Shown here piece after piece: positions 12,696 to 23,517 of a stretch of 64,000 bases of DNA. Positions within the stretch are counted from its first letter, which is position 1. Each line of letters opens with the position of its first letter. Source of the stretch: Myotis daubentonii. Taxonomy: Eukaryota; Chordata; Mammalia; Chiroptera; Vespertilionidae. The notes under the pieces are model-generated. The model did no database searches and was not told the DNA's origin. It was given only the letters and a program-made list of their open reading frames with translations. A program made the position numbers and the translations under genes. The stretch is taken from assembly GCF_963259705.1 (NCBI RefSeq), contig NC_081850.1, positions 33,757,799 through 33,821,798 of the forward strand, written 5' to 3'.

Positions 12696-15406
12696 TAAGA
12701 TATTCTGGCCTTAGCATCGTCATTCTTCACCACTTCCCCATGCTACCTCCATACCACTTTCCTAGCATATTCTCTTCACTTCACTTTGGCCAGCCTACTG
12801 TTTGTACCACTGTCTCCCTTCCAGTTATTAACGGGCTCGGATTAAGTCTCACCTCCTCCAACAAACCTCCTCCACTTTATACAGATCTATTTCTTGTTTG
12901 AACTCTTTCTGTGCTCAGGCTTATGGAAACTCTAAGATTGGGTGTGTCCTAATTGTTTCATATGTTTATTAAAACTCTCTCCAACTCAGCGGAAGCACTT
13001 TGAGAGCTAATCCAGAGGCCTAGGATTCCATTCATCCAGGGCAGCACCAAGCTCACAGATAGTACTTAATAAATGTTGCCTGTTCATGGTCTTGAGGAAA
13101 CTGAGGCACTTTTCTCCCATTAAAGTATGCACTCTCCACCCTTCTCATCCTTTTTTTTATATTTATGGACATCCAGTCTTAATAGAGCAAGTAGTAAAAC
13201 AATTTCACCAGGAATTAACTTATTTTCACAGATTAATCCCACAGATAAGTCCTGGTTTAAGCCTATTAAATTAAATTGTAAGCAAGAATTACCGAACTCA
13301 TTTATGTATCTGCACTCCCTGGAGTATATACTATCACACAGAGCAGAGATTCAATAAACCTCATCAGTGAGCAGTAAATCACTAAACTGGGCCTGTACTG
13401 CCGGTCTGGTACTTCAGTTTTTCAGAGTAATGGCTTGCTTATTTAACAAATACATCTGCTCCAGTCCCATGGGATGGTTAGAAAATTTGTTGAGGGAAAA
13501 GCAGTAAAATGTGCTTACATTTCCTCTTTGGATTTCTAGGCTAATCGTTGGTGAACTTTATTTAACATCTTGATATACTAAGAGTCTCTACGGAACAGAG
13601 CAGCTTTCAGTTAACGTGGCAAATCATTACAAGAGAAAACAGAAGGGTCAGCATAAGCGCTCTCTACTAATTAGTTGGTAATTGATGTACAATAGTGGAC
13701 TGGTGGGACTTTAGAATATAAATTTGGGAATGCTGTTTAATATATCTTTACATCTTTATGAGGTAGTTCAGAGCTGTGTATTCTTAATAACATCTTATCA
13801 GGAGTGCCCAAGTTGTGGGGAACAAGAATGAGGCTTCATGTCCAGGAACCCAGGGAACTGAGTGGTACAGAAAGGAATATGATATATTTTAATCTCTCAG
13901 GGTATAAATACAATTCCATTTAATGCAGGGGTGAAATGAAATGAGTAATGCTGGTGATTTCATACTTTGTAGCCAACATTCTTGAATGCTGACTAGGTTG
14001 GAAAAGTGTTGGTGTGAAAGTTATATTCTTTGTGGGAGAAACGTGGTAGAGTCAAGCCCAACTTCATTGTGGTGGGATATTGCATGATTCATGGGAATCT
14101 TCATTAATTTGGATTCGATGTGACCTAGTTATTGGCTGGGACGAAGTAACTTACTGTGGAATGAAATCACAAAAATTGTCTTTATATGACCTCTTGCTAC
14201 TTGATCTCCTAAATTTTTATCAGCCAATTATAAAATCATCAGTCTTTCTTAAACTTGCTTTCCTAACCATGGCTGTCTTATGCTGTCATTCACCAGCATG
14301 TGGCCTTTTCCTCATTGTTTGTCCAGTTTCATGTCCTTCTCTAGCCTTTCTCTCCATCTCTACCAGGTTAATCTTGGGTGAACTTGGTTTCCAATAGGGG
14401 CACACCACTATCTATAGCACAGGGTCCTAGGTGCATGTCACCAGGCCAGTGGAATCAGCCTCATCTGGCTTAGTTGATTTGAGGTGGAACCTATGAATTT
14501 GCATTTTTTAAAACTTCCTTAGTTATACTATGGTGCAGCCTGGTGTGAGCCGTTGGTGAATGCATAATGCCCAGGTCCTTCAGGCTCTATTTTCTCCCTT
14601 TCTTCCGCTTGCCCTTCCCCCTCTTGCAGGCAGTCCTGACTTTTCTTCATTTTCCCCAGTATGCACCATGCCTCCTCCCTTCTGTTTCCATGTCTACACT
14701 CTACCATATCCTTCTCATTCATGTGCTCATACTTCATGTTTTAACTTACTGTTTCCAAAGTATGTTCCTTTAGATGCCAGTCTTGAGAGAGTCCATAAGA
14801 GAGAAAAAAAAGCAACCTAAACAAATATATTTTGCATATTATTTGCTTCTCTGGAAGACTTTTCATAATACATTTGCAGTTTGTATAAAGGCTCTGAGAA
14901 GTCAGTAATAAAGAGATAAATATTTAACTTTGCCATTAGGCGTTTCCCAAAGCTATTTGACTATGGAGCTCTCCATGACCCTACCTTATTTGTTATCATT
15001 GAACAATTTAGGACTTCCTGAAGATCTTTGGGAATTAAAATTGGTAATTAAACTCCTTCAATGAACAATCTTATAAATAGAAATTTCCTTATTTTCTGAA
15101 CTCCTGTCTCTGTGATTCATCCTCATGCTTATAATCCTATACAGTCCAGTATCATTATCAGATTGTTCCTAAGTGAGTATATCTTATCTCTACAGAGATT
15201 GTATGGTTCATATACCCAATATTTCTTATCTCCCATAGATTTTGCACAGTTTGGAGCATTTGCAATGTTTGTGACATTGAACTCTTTGCTTCTGAATATA
15301 AGAAGCCAGCTATTTTATTCTAATTCTCATCCTTTGGTGGTGTTTTTAGACAATTACCCATGCCTTAACTGTATTTCAGAGTAACACACCACACATTCAC
15401 ATATGG

Positions 15407-15530
15407 GTTGGGACAAAAGTGGGTTTATAGTTGTTTGTATGGAAAAATAGTACAGTAATTAATAAGTAATAACACAAGAATAAACCCTGTGTTTCATGTA
15501 CTCATAACTGTAAACCTAATTTTGCCCTAC
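15407..15530. mobile_element. Mariner-like MITE with imperfect inverted ends
   Basis: The left end GTTGGGACAAAAGTGGGTTT and the right end, read in reverse (GTAGGGCAAAATTAGGTTTAC), form inverted repeats of about 25-30 bp around a 70-bp AT-rich interior. Length (about 124 bp) and ends suggest a Tc1/mariner derivative; the exact TA boundaries are uncertain. Confidence 0.6.
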
Positions 15531-15946
15531 TCTGTTCATTAAGTTGTCACTATGGTATCTAAGCAGTGAAACTTTATAAATTTGATAAAACACTACATAA
15601 CAAACCTGTATGCTAAGTATGCAAGAAATATATCTAGTTCTAGGGAGCACAGTATAAGTGAAAGCTGGGGAGAACCTAACAGGAAGATAAGGTGGGATGA
15701 GGAAAGAGAGAGGCTTGAAGCTTAAAACCCATTGAGGGCGAGGGAGGTCAAGTCTATGTATTGAGGTGGAAGATCTTAGGCAGAGAGTTATTAGCATGTA
15801 GTGCTTGGTCACTCAGGAGAAAAGAGGTGCTAGAAACAACATCAGAAAGGCAGCAGAGACAAATTGTTTGATAAAATAAAAATAATATTTAAAATGCATT
15901 TACTAAGTGCCAAACCCTAAGTATATGACATATATTAGATTATTTT

Positions 15947-16291
15947 AAAATATATTTTTATTGATTTCAGAGAGGAAGGGAGGGGGAGAGAGAGATGGAT
16001 ACATCAATGATGAGAGAGAATCATGGTTCGGCTGCCTCCTGCACACCCCCTACTGGGAAGTGTTAATTGTATACAGCACAGTAGTTAAGAGCATGGGTTT
16101 GCACCCTAGTTATACCACTAAATGGCCATGTGATCTTGGGCAGGTTACTTAAGTTTTCTGTGCCTCATTGTTACAATCTCTAAAATGGGGATCAAGCCTG
16201 CAACCAGGGCATGTGCCCCGACTGGGAGTAGAACTGTGATCCTCCTGGTTTATAGGTTGACACTCAACCACTGAGTCACACCTGCTGGGCT
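15947..16291 (-). mobile_element. VES SINE interrupted by a MIR-like segment
   Basis: The minus-strand VES tRNA head is at 16187-16291 and its tail at 15947-16057. The unit is flanked by a 13-bp target duplication (ATTAGATTATTTT at 15934-15946, ATTAGGTTATTTT at 16292-16304). Between the two halves 129 bp is inserted that reads as a + strand MIR (GAGCATGGGTTTG, ATCTTGGGCAGGTTACTTAA, TCTGTGCCTCATTGTTAC, CTAAAATGGGG). The junctions share a run of Gs. Total length is 345 bp, against about 200 bp for a normal VES. Confidence 0.8.
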
Positions 16292-16449
16292 ATTAGGTTA
16301 TTTTTAATCCTCAAAACAACTCAATGAATTAACTACTAGATAAAGTAAAGATAGAGTTTAATTGCATTATTCTTATAACTATTCTGTAGATATTGAATGT
16401 TTTAAAGTGAAAGGTTGGGAAGAAAACATTGATCCTTAGAGATGGTAAG

Positions 16450-16620
16450 ACGTATCTTAATATATACTAATACTTCAATCCTATTAATGACTCTATGAGT
16501 TAGGTACTATTACTAACACTTTTTAGGGAACAGGACATTGAGGTGCAGAGACTTTAAGGACCTTGTTCACTGTCACACAGCAGTGAGTAGGAGAGGTGGG
16601 ACTCAAATCCTGATAGATAT
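16450..16620 (-). mobile_element. MIR SINE remnant
   Basis: Reverse MIR order: CTATGAGTTAGGTACTATTA, ATTGAGGTGCAGAGACTTTAAGG, a CACTGTCACACAGC core, GTGGGACTCAAATCCTG. Ends are approximate; a Helitron inserted 20 bp downstream. Confidence 0.75.
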
Positions 16621-16639
16621 TATTTGTGTTTATATAACA

Positions 16640-17098
16640 CTAGAGGCCCAGTGCATGAAATTCATGCGCGGGTATGGTCCCTAGGCCTGATCTGCAATCA
16701 GGGCCATCTTTCCAGGCTGCCCACAGTTGGCCCCGCCCTCCGCCACCATCTGCTCCCGGTTCCCCTTTCGCTATCAGGTGATCGGTGCCTAACAGCTGGG
16801 GGAAGGGCCTGAGAGGTCGCCTGTTCCCACCCGCTCGCAGGCCCTGCCCCCACTGCAGGTTGCCCTCTGTGTGTGGGGTGACCTTCGGGGTGGAGGCCTT
16901 GGCCTGGTGCCGCCCATCTCCCGCCCATCTCCCGCCACCCACCCCCATTTCCCATTTGCCATCAGGCGATCAGAGCCTGCCCAGCTGGGGAAAGGGACCA
17001 AGAGGTGGTTAGTGCACCTCAATAGTGACTGGTCCAGCAGTCTTCTGGTTCTATTGCCTTTAGGGTCAATTTGCATAATACCCTTTTATTATATAGGA
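16640..17098 (-). mobile_element. Non-autonomous HeliBat-type Helitron
   Basis: The + strand copy runs from CTAGAGGCCCAGTGCATG (the reversed 3' end with hairpin GCATGAAATTCATGC) to CCCTTTTATTATATAGGA (the reversed 5' end). Flanked by A and T. The GC-rich interior holds a repeated CGATCAG..TGCC phrase at 16779 and 16967. No coding function. Confidence 0.9.
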
Positions 17099-17215
17099 TT
17101 CTGTATATTAGGCTGGACCATATAGAAATTGCTCTCATTAAATCATGTTTGACCTATAGAGAAAGCCTTTTATATGACCCAAACTAGAAGCAGGGATCAC
17201 CTCTTTTATAATGAA

Positions 17216-18272
17216 CTAGAGACCCCGTGCACAAAAATTTGTGCACTCGTGGGGGACGGGGGGTCCCTCAGCCCAGCCTGTGCCCTCTCGCAGTCTGGGA
17301 CCCCTCGGGAGATAATGACCTGCTGGCTTAGGCCTGCTCCCGGGTGGCAGAGGGCAGGCCCAATCCCTAGGTGCAGCTCCTGGTCGGGCTCAGAGCAGGG
17401 CTGATTGGGGAGTTGGGGCGCCGCACCTGTCATGCACAGAGCAGGGCGGATCAGGAGGTTGCGATGCCACCCTCAGTCACGCTCAGGGTAGGGCCGATTG
17501 GGGGGTTGGGACACTGCCCCCTGTCACACTCAAGGCAGGGTCGATGGGGAAGTTGCGGCGCCACCCCCTGTCACGCACAGAGCAGGGTCGATCAGGGGGT
17601 TGAGGAGCTCCCCCCTGTCAATCACAGAGTAGGGCCGATAGGGGAGTTGGGGCGCCGCCCTCTATCACCCACAGAGCAGGGCCGATCAGGGGGTTGGGGC
17701 GCCATCACTGTCACACTCAGGGCAGGACCGATGGGGAGGTTATGGCTCTACCCTGTCACACACAGAGCAGGGCCTGTGGGGGGGCGGTGTTGGGGCGCTG
17801 CCCTCTATCACTCACAGAGCAGGGCCAATCAGGGGGTTGGGGCGCCGCCACTGTCACACTCAGGACAGGGCCGATGGGGAGGTTATGGCTCTACCCCATC
17901 ACACGCAGAGCAGGGCCCATGGGGGGTGGGGGTTGGGGCGCCGCATCCTGTCACACACAGAGCAGGGCTGATCAGGGGGTTGGGGCGCCACACCCTGTCA
18001 CACACAGAGACGCAGGGCGATCAGGGGGTTGGGGAGCTCCCCCCTATCAGGCACAGAGCAGGGCTGATCAGGGGGTTGGGGAGCCTTCCCCTGTCACGAA
18101 CAGAGCAGGGTGGATAGGGAGGTTGTGGCCCCGTCCCCTGTCACACACAGAGCCACAGGGCGATCAGGGGGTTTGGGCGCTGCCCCCTGTCACGCTGATC
18201 CCGGTGCCAGGAGGCCTCTCGGCTCCGCTGATCCCGGTGCTTGGAGGCATATTACCCTTTTACTATATAGGA
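17216..18272 (-). mobile_element. Helitron carrying a GC-rich minisatellite
   Basis: Its 3' end (CTAG plus hairpin GTGCACAAAAATTTGTGCAC) lies at 17216 and its 5' end (reversed CTTTTACTATATAGGA) at 18272. After about 180 bp of 3' subterminal sequence shared with other copies here, the interior from about 17390 to 18190 is a tandem array. It is the first of three elements in an uninterrupted head-to-tail series. Confidence 0.88.
17390..18190. repeat. Minisatellite inside Helitron, unit about 55-65 bp
   Basis: About a dozen imperfect units built on the order CCCTGTCACACACAGAGCAGGG, CCGATCAGGGGGTTGGGG, CGCCG. Unit length varies through small insertions. A 248-codon open frame (17371-18117, +) arises only because the unit lacks stops in one frame; it is not a gene. 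Confidence 0.9.
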
Positions 18273-18815
18273 TAGAGGCCTGATGCATGGGTGGGTGCCA
18301 GCTGGTTTGCCCTGAAGGGTGTCCTGGATCAGGGTGGGGGTCCCCACTGGGGTGCCTGGCCAGCCTGGATGAGGGGCTGATGGCTGTTTTCAGGCTGGCG
18401 GGTGACTGAAGCTCCCAACTGCTCCTTTTTTTCTTTTTTTTTGCTTTTATTCTGGGCCAGCTTTAGCTCTGAGGCTGCTGAAAGCAGGTATCTGGTTTGT
18501 TTGGGTTCTGTAATTGAAACACTGTATCAACTCCAGCTCTGAGATCCCGGCTGGCTGAAAGCATGTTTCTGGGGTTTTGTTTAGCTTCTGTATTTGTAAT
18601 AATGTTCCAAACTGCAAGCTCAGAGGCCGGCAAGGCAGGCGGGGAACGTTGGAGTCCACCGTCACTGAAGCAAGCAAGCCTCATGTTAGTTTCAAGCTGC
18701 CTGGCTGCCGGCCGCCATCTTGGCTGGCAGTTAATTTGCATATCGCCCTGATTAGCCAATGGGAAGGGTAGCGGACCTACGGCTAATTACCATGTTTCTC
18801 TTTTATTAGATAGGA
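18273..18815 (-). mobile_element. Helitron, second of the head-to-tail series
   Basis: The 5' end is clear (reversed CTCTTTTATTAGATAGGA at 18815). The 3' end abuts the previous element and is degraded: TAGAGGCCTGATGCATGG, lacking the first C of CTAG and most of the hairpin. The interior contains a diverged direct duplication (CAGCTCTGAG... around 18465 and 18534), a YY1-type GCCGCCATCTT at 18711-18721 and a CCAAT box at 18756. Confidence 0.75.
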
Positions 18816-19315
18816 CTAGAGGGCTGGTGCATGAAATTCATGCACAGAGGGGGGAGTCCCTCAGCCCGGCCTGCACCCTCTCACAATCTGGGACTGCTCG
18901 CCTGCCTGCATGCCTGATCTCCCCTAACCACTCTTCATACCTGCCTCATCACCTCTAACCACTCTGCATGCCTGCCTCATCACTCCTAACCCCTCTGCCT
19001 GCCTGCCTGCCTGATCGCCCCTAACCACTCGCCTGCCTGCCTGATCACCCCTAACTGCTCACCTGCCTGCCTGATCACCCCTAATCACCTCTGCCTACCT
19101 GCCTGATCACCCCTAACCACTTTTCTGCCTGCCTGATTGCCCCTAACCACTCCCCTGCCTGCTTTATTGCCCCCGCCTGCCTGCCTAATCACCCCTGACT
19201 GCTTCTGCCTTGGCCTCGCTGCTGGGGCTTTGTCTAGAAGGATGTCCAGAATGCTGTCTGGAAGGTCACTTGGCTGTCTGGTCTAATTAGCATATTACCC
19301 TTTTATTATTATAGA
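18816..19315 (-). mobile_element. Helitron, third of the head-to-tail series, with CCTG-rich repeats
   Basis: Starts exactly at the base after the previous element (CTAGAGGGCTGGTGCATG, hairpin GCATGAAATTCATGC) and ends with reversed CCCTTTTATTATTATAGA. From about 18900 to 19200 it is a tandem array with units of about 35-40 bp of the form CCTGCCTGCCTGATCACCCC plus TAACCACT. The same array type occurs in the copies at 50402 and 60041. Confidence 0.88.
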
Positions 19316-20151
19316 TGGTTGATTTGGTGTTTGCCTTCATGACCAGGGTACTGAATATGTGGGGACTGAGACTGTCCATCTTGTTCACCATTGTCTCCAG
19401 GGGCTGTCTGTCTTGTGGTTGGAATTTGATAAGTGTCAGTCGAATGAACTATAACAACCAAGACATTTTGGTTATTTCTTCCTACCCTCCTCCCATTTTA
19501 TGTCCTTTCTGTTTCCCCAATGTCTATGTCATTTTTAGAGGAATCAGTGGTTAAACATAAACAGTTCTGAAGGATGTGGCCTCAGCAAGGATAATTGTGA
19601 CATAATCAACTATTTGACTTCACCAGAACCCTTTAAACTAATGAAGATGTTAATTAAAAACATACCTCTGCTAAGATGACCTCTTATTTAGAAATTGGAA
19701 AATACAAAACATTTATGCTCCCCACCAGCATGCAGTGATTTTGGCTAGAATGTATGTGGTACTCAGAATGCCATCCACTCAGATCCTTATTTGAGTCATA
19801 AACACATTTTTAAAAAACAGTGTGCAGTTGCTAAAAAGCGGAAAAAGTGGTATTTCAAAATGAAAACTAGTGCACAAGTAGTTGGCACATCTGGTAGTCA
19901 GAAAAGTTGTATGATTTGTTTTCAGCAAATGACAAGCCAAGGAACATTCAAACTTGGCCACTTGAAATGTGTGTGTTTTTTTCTATCTGTGACACCTGGT
20001 TTTAAAAAAATTGGCTCCAGACTGAAAGCATATAGAACATTGGCAATGGGTAAAGAAATAAATAGAATCATTACTATCTTGTTTTATTCAAGGAGTTAGA
20101 ACTGGTTTACTTCAAGAAAGAGAATGGAGCAAAAATGCCATGGCAGTCATG

Positions 20152-20176
20152 AACAACAACAATAACAACAACAATA
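20152..20176. repeat. (AAC)n microsatellite
   Basis: A short AAC run with one AAT interruption, next to a MIR remnant. Confidence 0.9.
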
Positions 20177-20179
20177 GCA

Positions 20180-20400
20180 GCTAATACCCATTGAGTACCT
20201 ACTGTGTGCTAGACAATGTGCAGAGTCCTTTACATGTGTAATTAATACTAGATGTACAGCAACCTTATGAGGTGGTATTATTTTTATTCCCATTTTACAC
20301 ATGAGAAGACACAGACGTGGAGATAAAGCATGTTTAAGTAATGTGCCCAAGTTGCATAACTAGCTGGGGTGAGGGTGGGGTGGGCAGATCCCAGGTAGGC
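20180..20400 (-). mobile_element. MIR SINE remnant
   Basis: Reverse MIR: TGAGTACCTACTGTGTGCTAG, CCTTTACATGTG, CCCATTTTACACATGAGAAGAC and TAATGTGCCCAAGTTGCATAAC appear in order. Diverged, with approximate ends. Confidence 0.8.
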
Positions 20401-23309
20401 TGGTGAGCCCACACTTCAAACACTGCCCAATTCTGAATAGTCTAGAGGTATTCATTTTGTTTATAATTATGAAAAAAATTGTTGGATTGAGCACAGTGAC
20501 CTCAGGTCAAATTGTTTGCCTATACTTTTGAGACAGATACTATTTTCCAGAACATTCTCACAGCTGTGCCACAAACATTACCTGTTCCCAAGACATTTAC
20601 CATTTAGCCTGAGGCTTCAAGGATGCCATATGTGACACTTTTCAGAAACAGTCACTCCTCTGTGGTTAGATGAGGTTCAACTTGACCAGTGTATTTGGGA
20701 GTAGGAGGTAATAGCAGTAAATATCACAGAGACGCTGGGAAGTTAGCAGTGCTGTGGAATCTGTCAAAGGACTGACTTAATTGAAGCTTGTTTTTGAAAA
20801 GTGGCACTGCCTTTTAAAAAAGAAAACCAGGAAAGTTTTTTGAAAATAATTTGTCAGTATTCAATATTCATGTGTATCACTATCTTTTATTTTCATTTAT
20901 TCATTTCTTTTCAGCTTCATTGACCGACGTTATTGTTTGTGTTCTGTCAGTTTAGGCCCTGGGCTAGGTGCTGAGGAAGTGGAGGTTCCTTAAACAAGGG
21001 CTTTACCTTGAAAGAGCATTAAAGTATAAATGAGGAGGGGGTGACAGGCATGTAAACATCTCAGTTCCCTAAAGATTTAGGGGTAGATTTTTATGAGAGA
21101 CTGTAGGAGAATGAAAAGAAGAATTAGTCATATCTTTCCAGTTGGCAGTTGGAGTGGGGAGTCAGAGAGATGTGACCTTTGAATTGAGACCGTGAAGGTG
21201 CAGAGGTGCTCACTAGGTAGACAAGTTAGGGTAAGGATGTTCCAGGCAGAGAAGACCATGAACAAGACAAGATTATACATTTCTCAGCCATCATATTGGT
21301 ATTTACCTATTCTAAGGTGCGCATATTTTCATACCAGCACATCTCTGAAATCGCAACACCATGCACTAGTTTAATTGATAGTGCATGTTCTTACTGGTGC
21401 ATAAAATGATGGTGGGCCTTGCAATATACAGCATCTTAGATTTGATGAAAGAATGTGTGAATATGCTTTGCCTCCAAGTAGTATTTCTTGGGTGTGCTGT
21501 TCTAACGGCTAATATGTCTTTGTTTTAGAGGTAGATATTAATACCTTTTTACTGAGGTGGAAGCAGGCATGAAATGAGTGAGTGGCTTAGATAAATATAT
21601 GACATTAAATTTGACAGAATACCTGACATATGGTATAGCTTTTAATAGTCATGACTGGTAGGGATGGGACCTGGGGAGATAATTTGAGTGTCTTTTATAC
21701 TGGACTAGGCTATGGACCATAGCCATTTTTTTCTGAGGTAAAAAGAGATTTGAAAAGCAAATGGCATGTAGTTTTATGGAATTTATAAAGATACTAAGTT
21801 CATGGTCATTGCATAAAAGTATATCCATTTTTCTTGATAAGGAGATGAAATCCTAATGGTACAGTGTTAGGTGAGTTACGGAAACAGACTATCCATAACT
21901 TATCTTTCAAGGCACTATAAGATGCATCAGATATAAGTTGCAGTGAAAGAGGTAGAGGGAAGGTTCTGGTTTGTGTATCTTAAAAATAATTGAGAGAATT
22001 TTTCATTTAGAGTTAAAGAAGCATCCAACACCTAACCACCCAGGTACCATGAAAATATACCCTAGTGGAATCTGTTTCTGCTCTATCAGAAAAGCCTTGT
22101 GTGGCCTTGGGCAAGTCAGTGACCACTTGGATTTTAGTTTTCAGAGGGCTGGACTCCAGCAGGCTTCTTCCAGTTGAAGATGCTGGGACTCTCCCAGCAC
22201 TTTTAAGGTCTGGTTTCATTGATGAGAGCATAGCCATTGCTGTAAGGTCTTGTTTATCTTTTGTGGGCTCTATGAAGAGAATATTACAAAAGATGACTGT
22301 CATCTTTGGGGCTATGAATTCAATTTTGGGGAAAACAAAATAAGAAATTGTATCCTCTAGGACTAGGGAAAGTTACAGTGATGTTTTCCAGCTACTTTGA
22401 TCCCAAGTATATCAATGAGAAACATGGGGAATTTGGTGAGAAATATTTAGGGCCTGATCTGTTAAAAACTGAGGTCATACTTATTTTTGTTCATTTGAAA
22501 TGGGAACACAGTGTACAGTCACTGAGACTTGACCAGGTAGTTTGCAAAAAAAAAAAAAAATGTTTGTAGAAGTATATCCATGTAAAAAGAATGTCTAGAA
22601 TGATTCAACCATTTTTATTTTTTTGTAAGTGAGTCATGACAGTGTTTGCCTTTCTCGTCTTTGCTTTTCCCATCTCCCTAAGGACACAGATTTTTGTGGG
22701 TTTCTTTTTTTTCTTTCTCTTTTGGGTATTAACCAAATTTTACTACATTCAAAGATTGTTACAATAAAAAGAAAAAGCTATACCTAATTATAATGAGTGT
22801 TTTGTTTATGGCTCTCATCCTGATTTTTTAAAAATTGGCTATATGTCCAATGACAATGTAGTGGGATGAAGAGAAGAAATCAAGAATGGAGAGACAAGAG
22901 CCAGACTCTCTCCTTTTAAAGAGGCTTTTTGGAAGGTCAGAGTTGGAATGAAGTAAGCCAGTTAAAATATTAGCTATTCTAGAATAAACTTGGTTTGATA
23001 TGAGTAAGCCCATCCATCTACTTATCACTTTAACCCTTTAGGTAAGGAGATGATAAAATAATGTAAGTGGGCATTTGTATACAGAAGGAGCAAAATGTAA
23101 GCATGTTTTGTATGTGGTGATTCTAGATGAGTTGTAACATTATGTTTTTTTCATTGCAATTAGAGGAAGCTTTTTGGTGATACCAATCTTAAAAAACAGA
23201 TTCAAGGACTGTCTCTAAAGATGGGACCTGATAGAAGTGTGCACATGTGTGTATTTACTGATTTCTGATGTAAGGGACATGAAAGCTAACCTGATTCGTT
23301 TGTTTTCAG

Positions 23310-23517
23310 GGGTTCTTGGCTTTGGGCCTCAGTGCAAGTCCATTGGAAAAGGCAGCTGCAACAATCTAGTGGTCACCAGCAGCCCCATGATGGTTCAGCG
23401 ACTGGGACCCATTTCACCTCCAGCAAGCCAGGTCTCTACAGCATGCAACCAGATCAGTCCTAGCTTACAGAAGGCAATGAATGCAGCCAACCTGAATATA
23501 CTTCCTTCAGATACCAG
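23310..23517 (+). CDS. GLIS3: GLIS3 internal coding exon (208 nt, probably human exon 3)
   Basis: Encodes part of the N-terminal regulatory region of GLIS3, a Kruppel-like nuclear transcription factor acting in pancreatic beta cells, thyroid, kidney and germ line. The exon opens with the two bases GG that complete a glycine codon, then reads 68 codons (VLGFGPQCKSIGKG... to ...NILPSDT), and ends with AG, the first two bases of an arginine codon. The acceptor follows a TTTGTTTTCAG tract. The donor is AG|GTCTCA, which is a poor match to consensus. Joining to the exon at 32905 gives R-S-L-I-S-R-E, as I recall from human GLIS3, so this junction is chosen over the stronger donor-like GTGAGT at 23565. 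The serine- and methionine-rich segment has no catalytic motif. Exon numbering is from memory of the human gene. Confidence 0.93.

Larger units (their letters stand above)
1..23309 (+). other. GLIS3: GLIS3 intron upstream of the 208-nt exon (partial)
   Basis: Non-coding DNA continuing from before the window to the acceptor at 23308-23309. It is inferred to be intron because the next exon begins with the last two bases of a codon. It holds six Helitrons, one VES SINE, scattered MIR/L2 fragments, a bat L1 3' end and several microsatellites, all listed separately. I see nothing recognisable beyond ordinary AT-rich sequence in roughly 3330-6480, 6560-8850, 8890-9760, 9850-10380, 11290-11700, 11790-12500, 12700-15400, 19320-20150 and 20400-23300. 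The open frames here are short and show no coding pattern. Confidence 0.85.

Noticed and set aside
17371..18117. 248-codon open frame on the + strand with repeated Q-S-R-A-D-Q-G type units
   Set aside because: It lies wholly within the minisatellite of a Helitron; other frames of the same array are also open, and it runs in phase with unit length only in part.
18890..19200. CRISPR-like regular repeats
   Set aside because: Units are contiguous and degenerate without spacers, inside a Helitron, in a mammalian genome.
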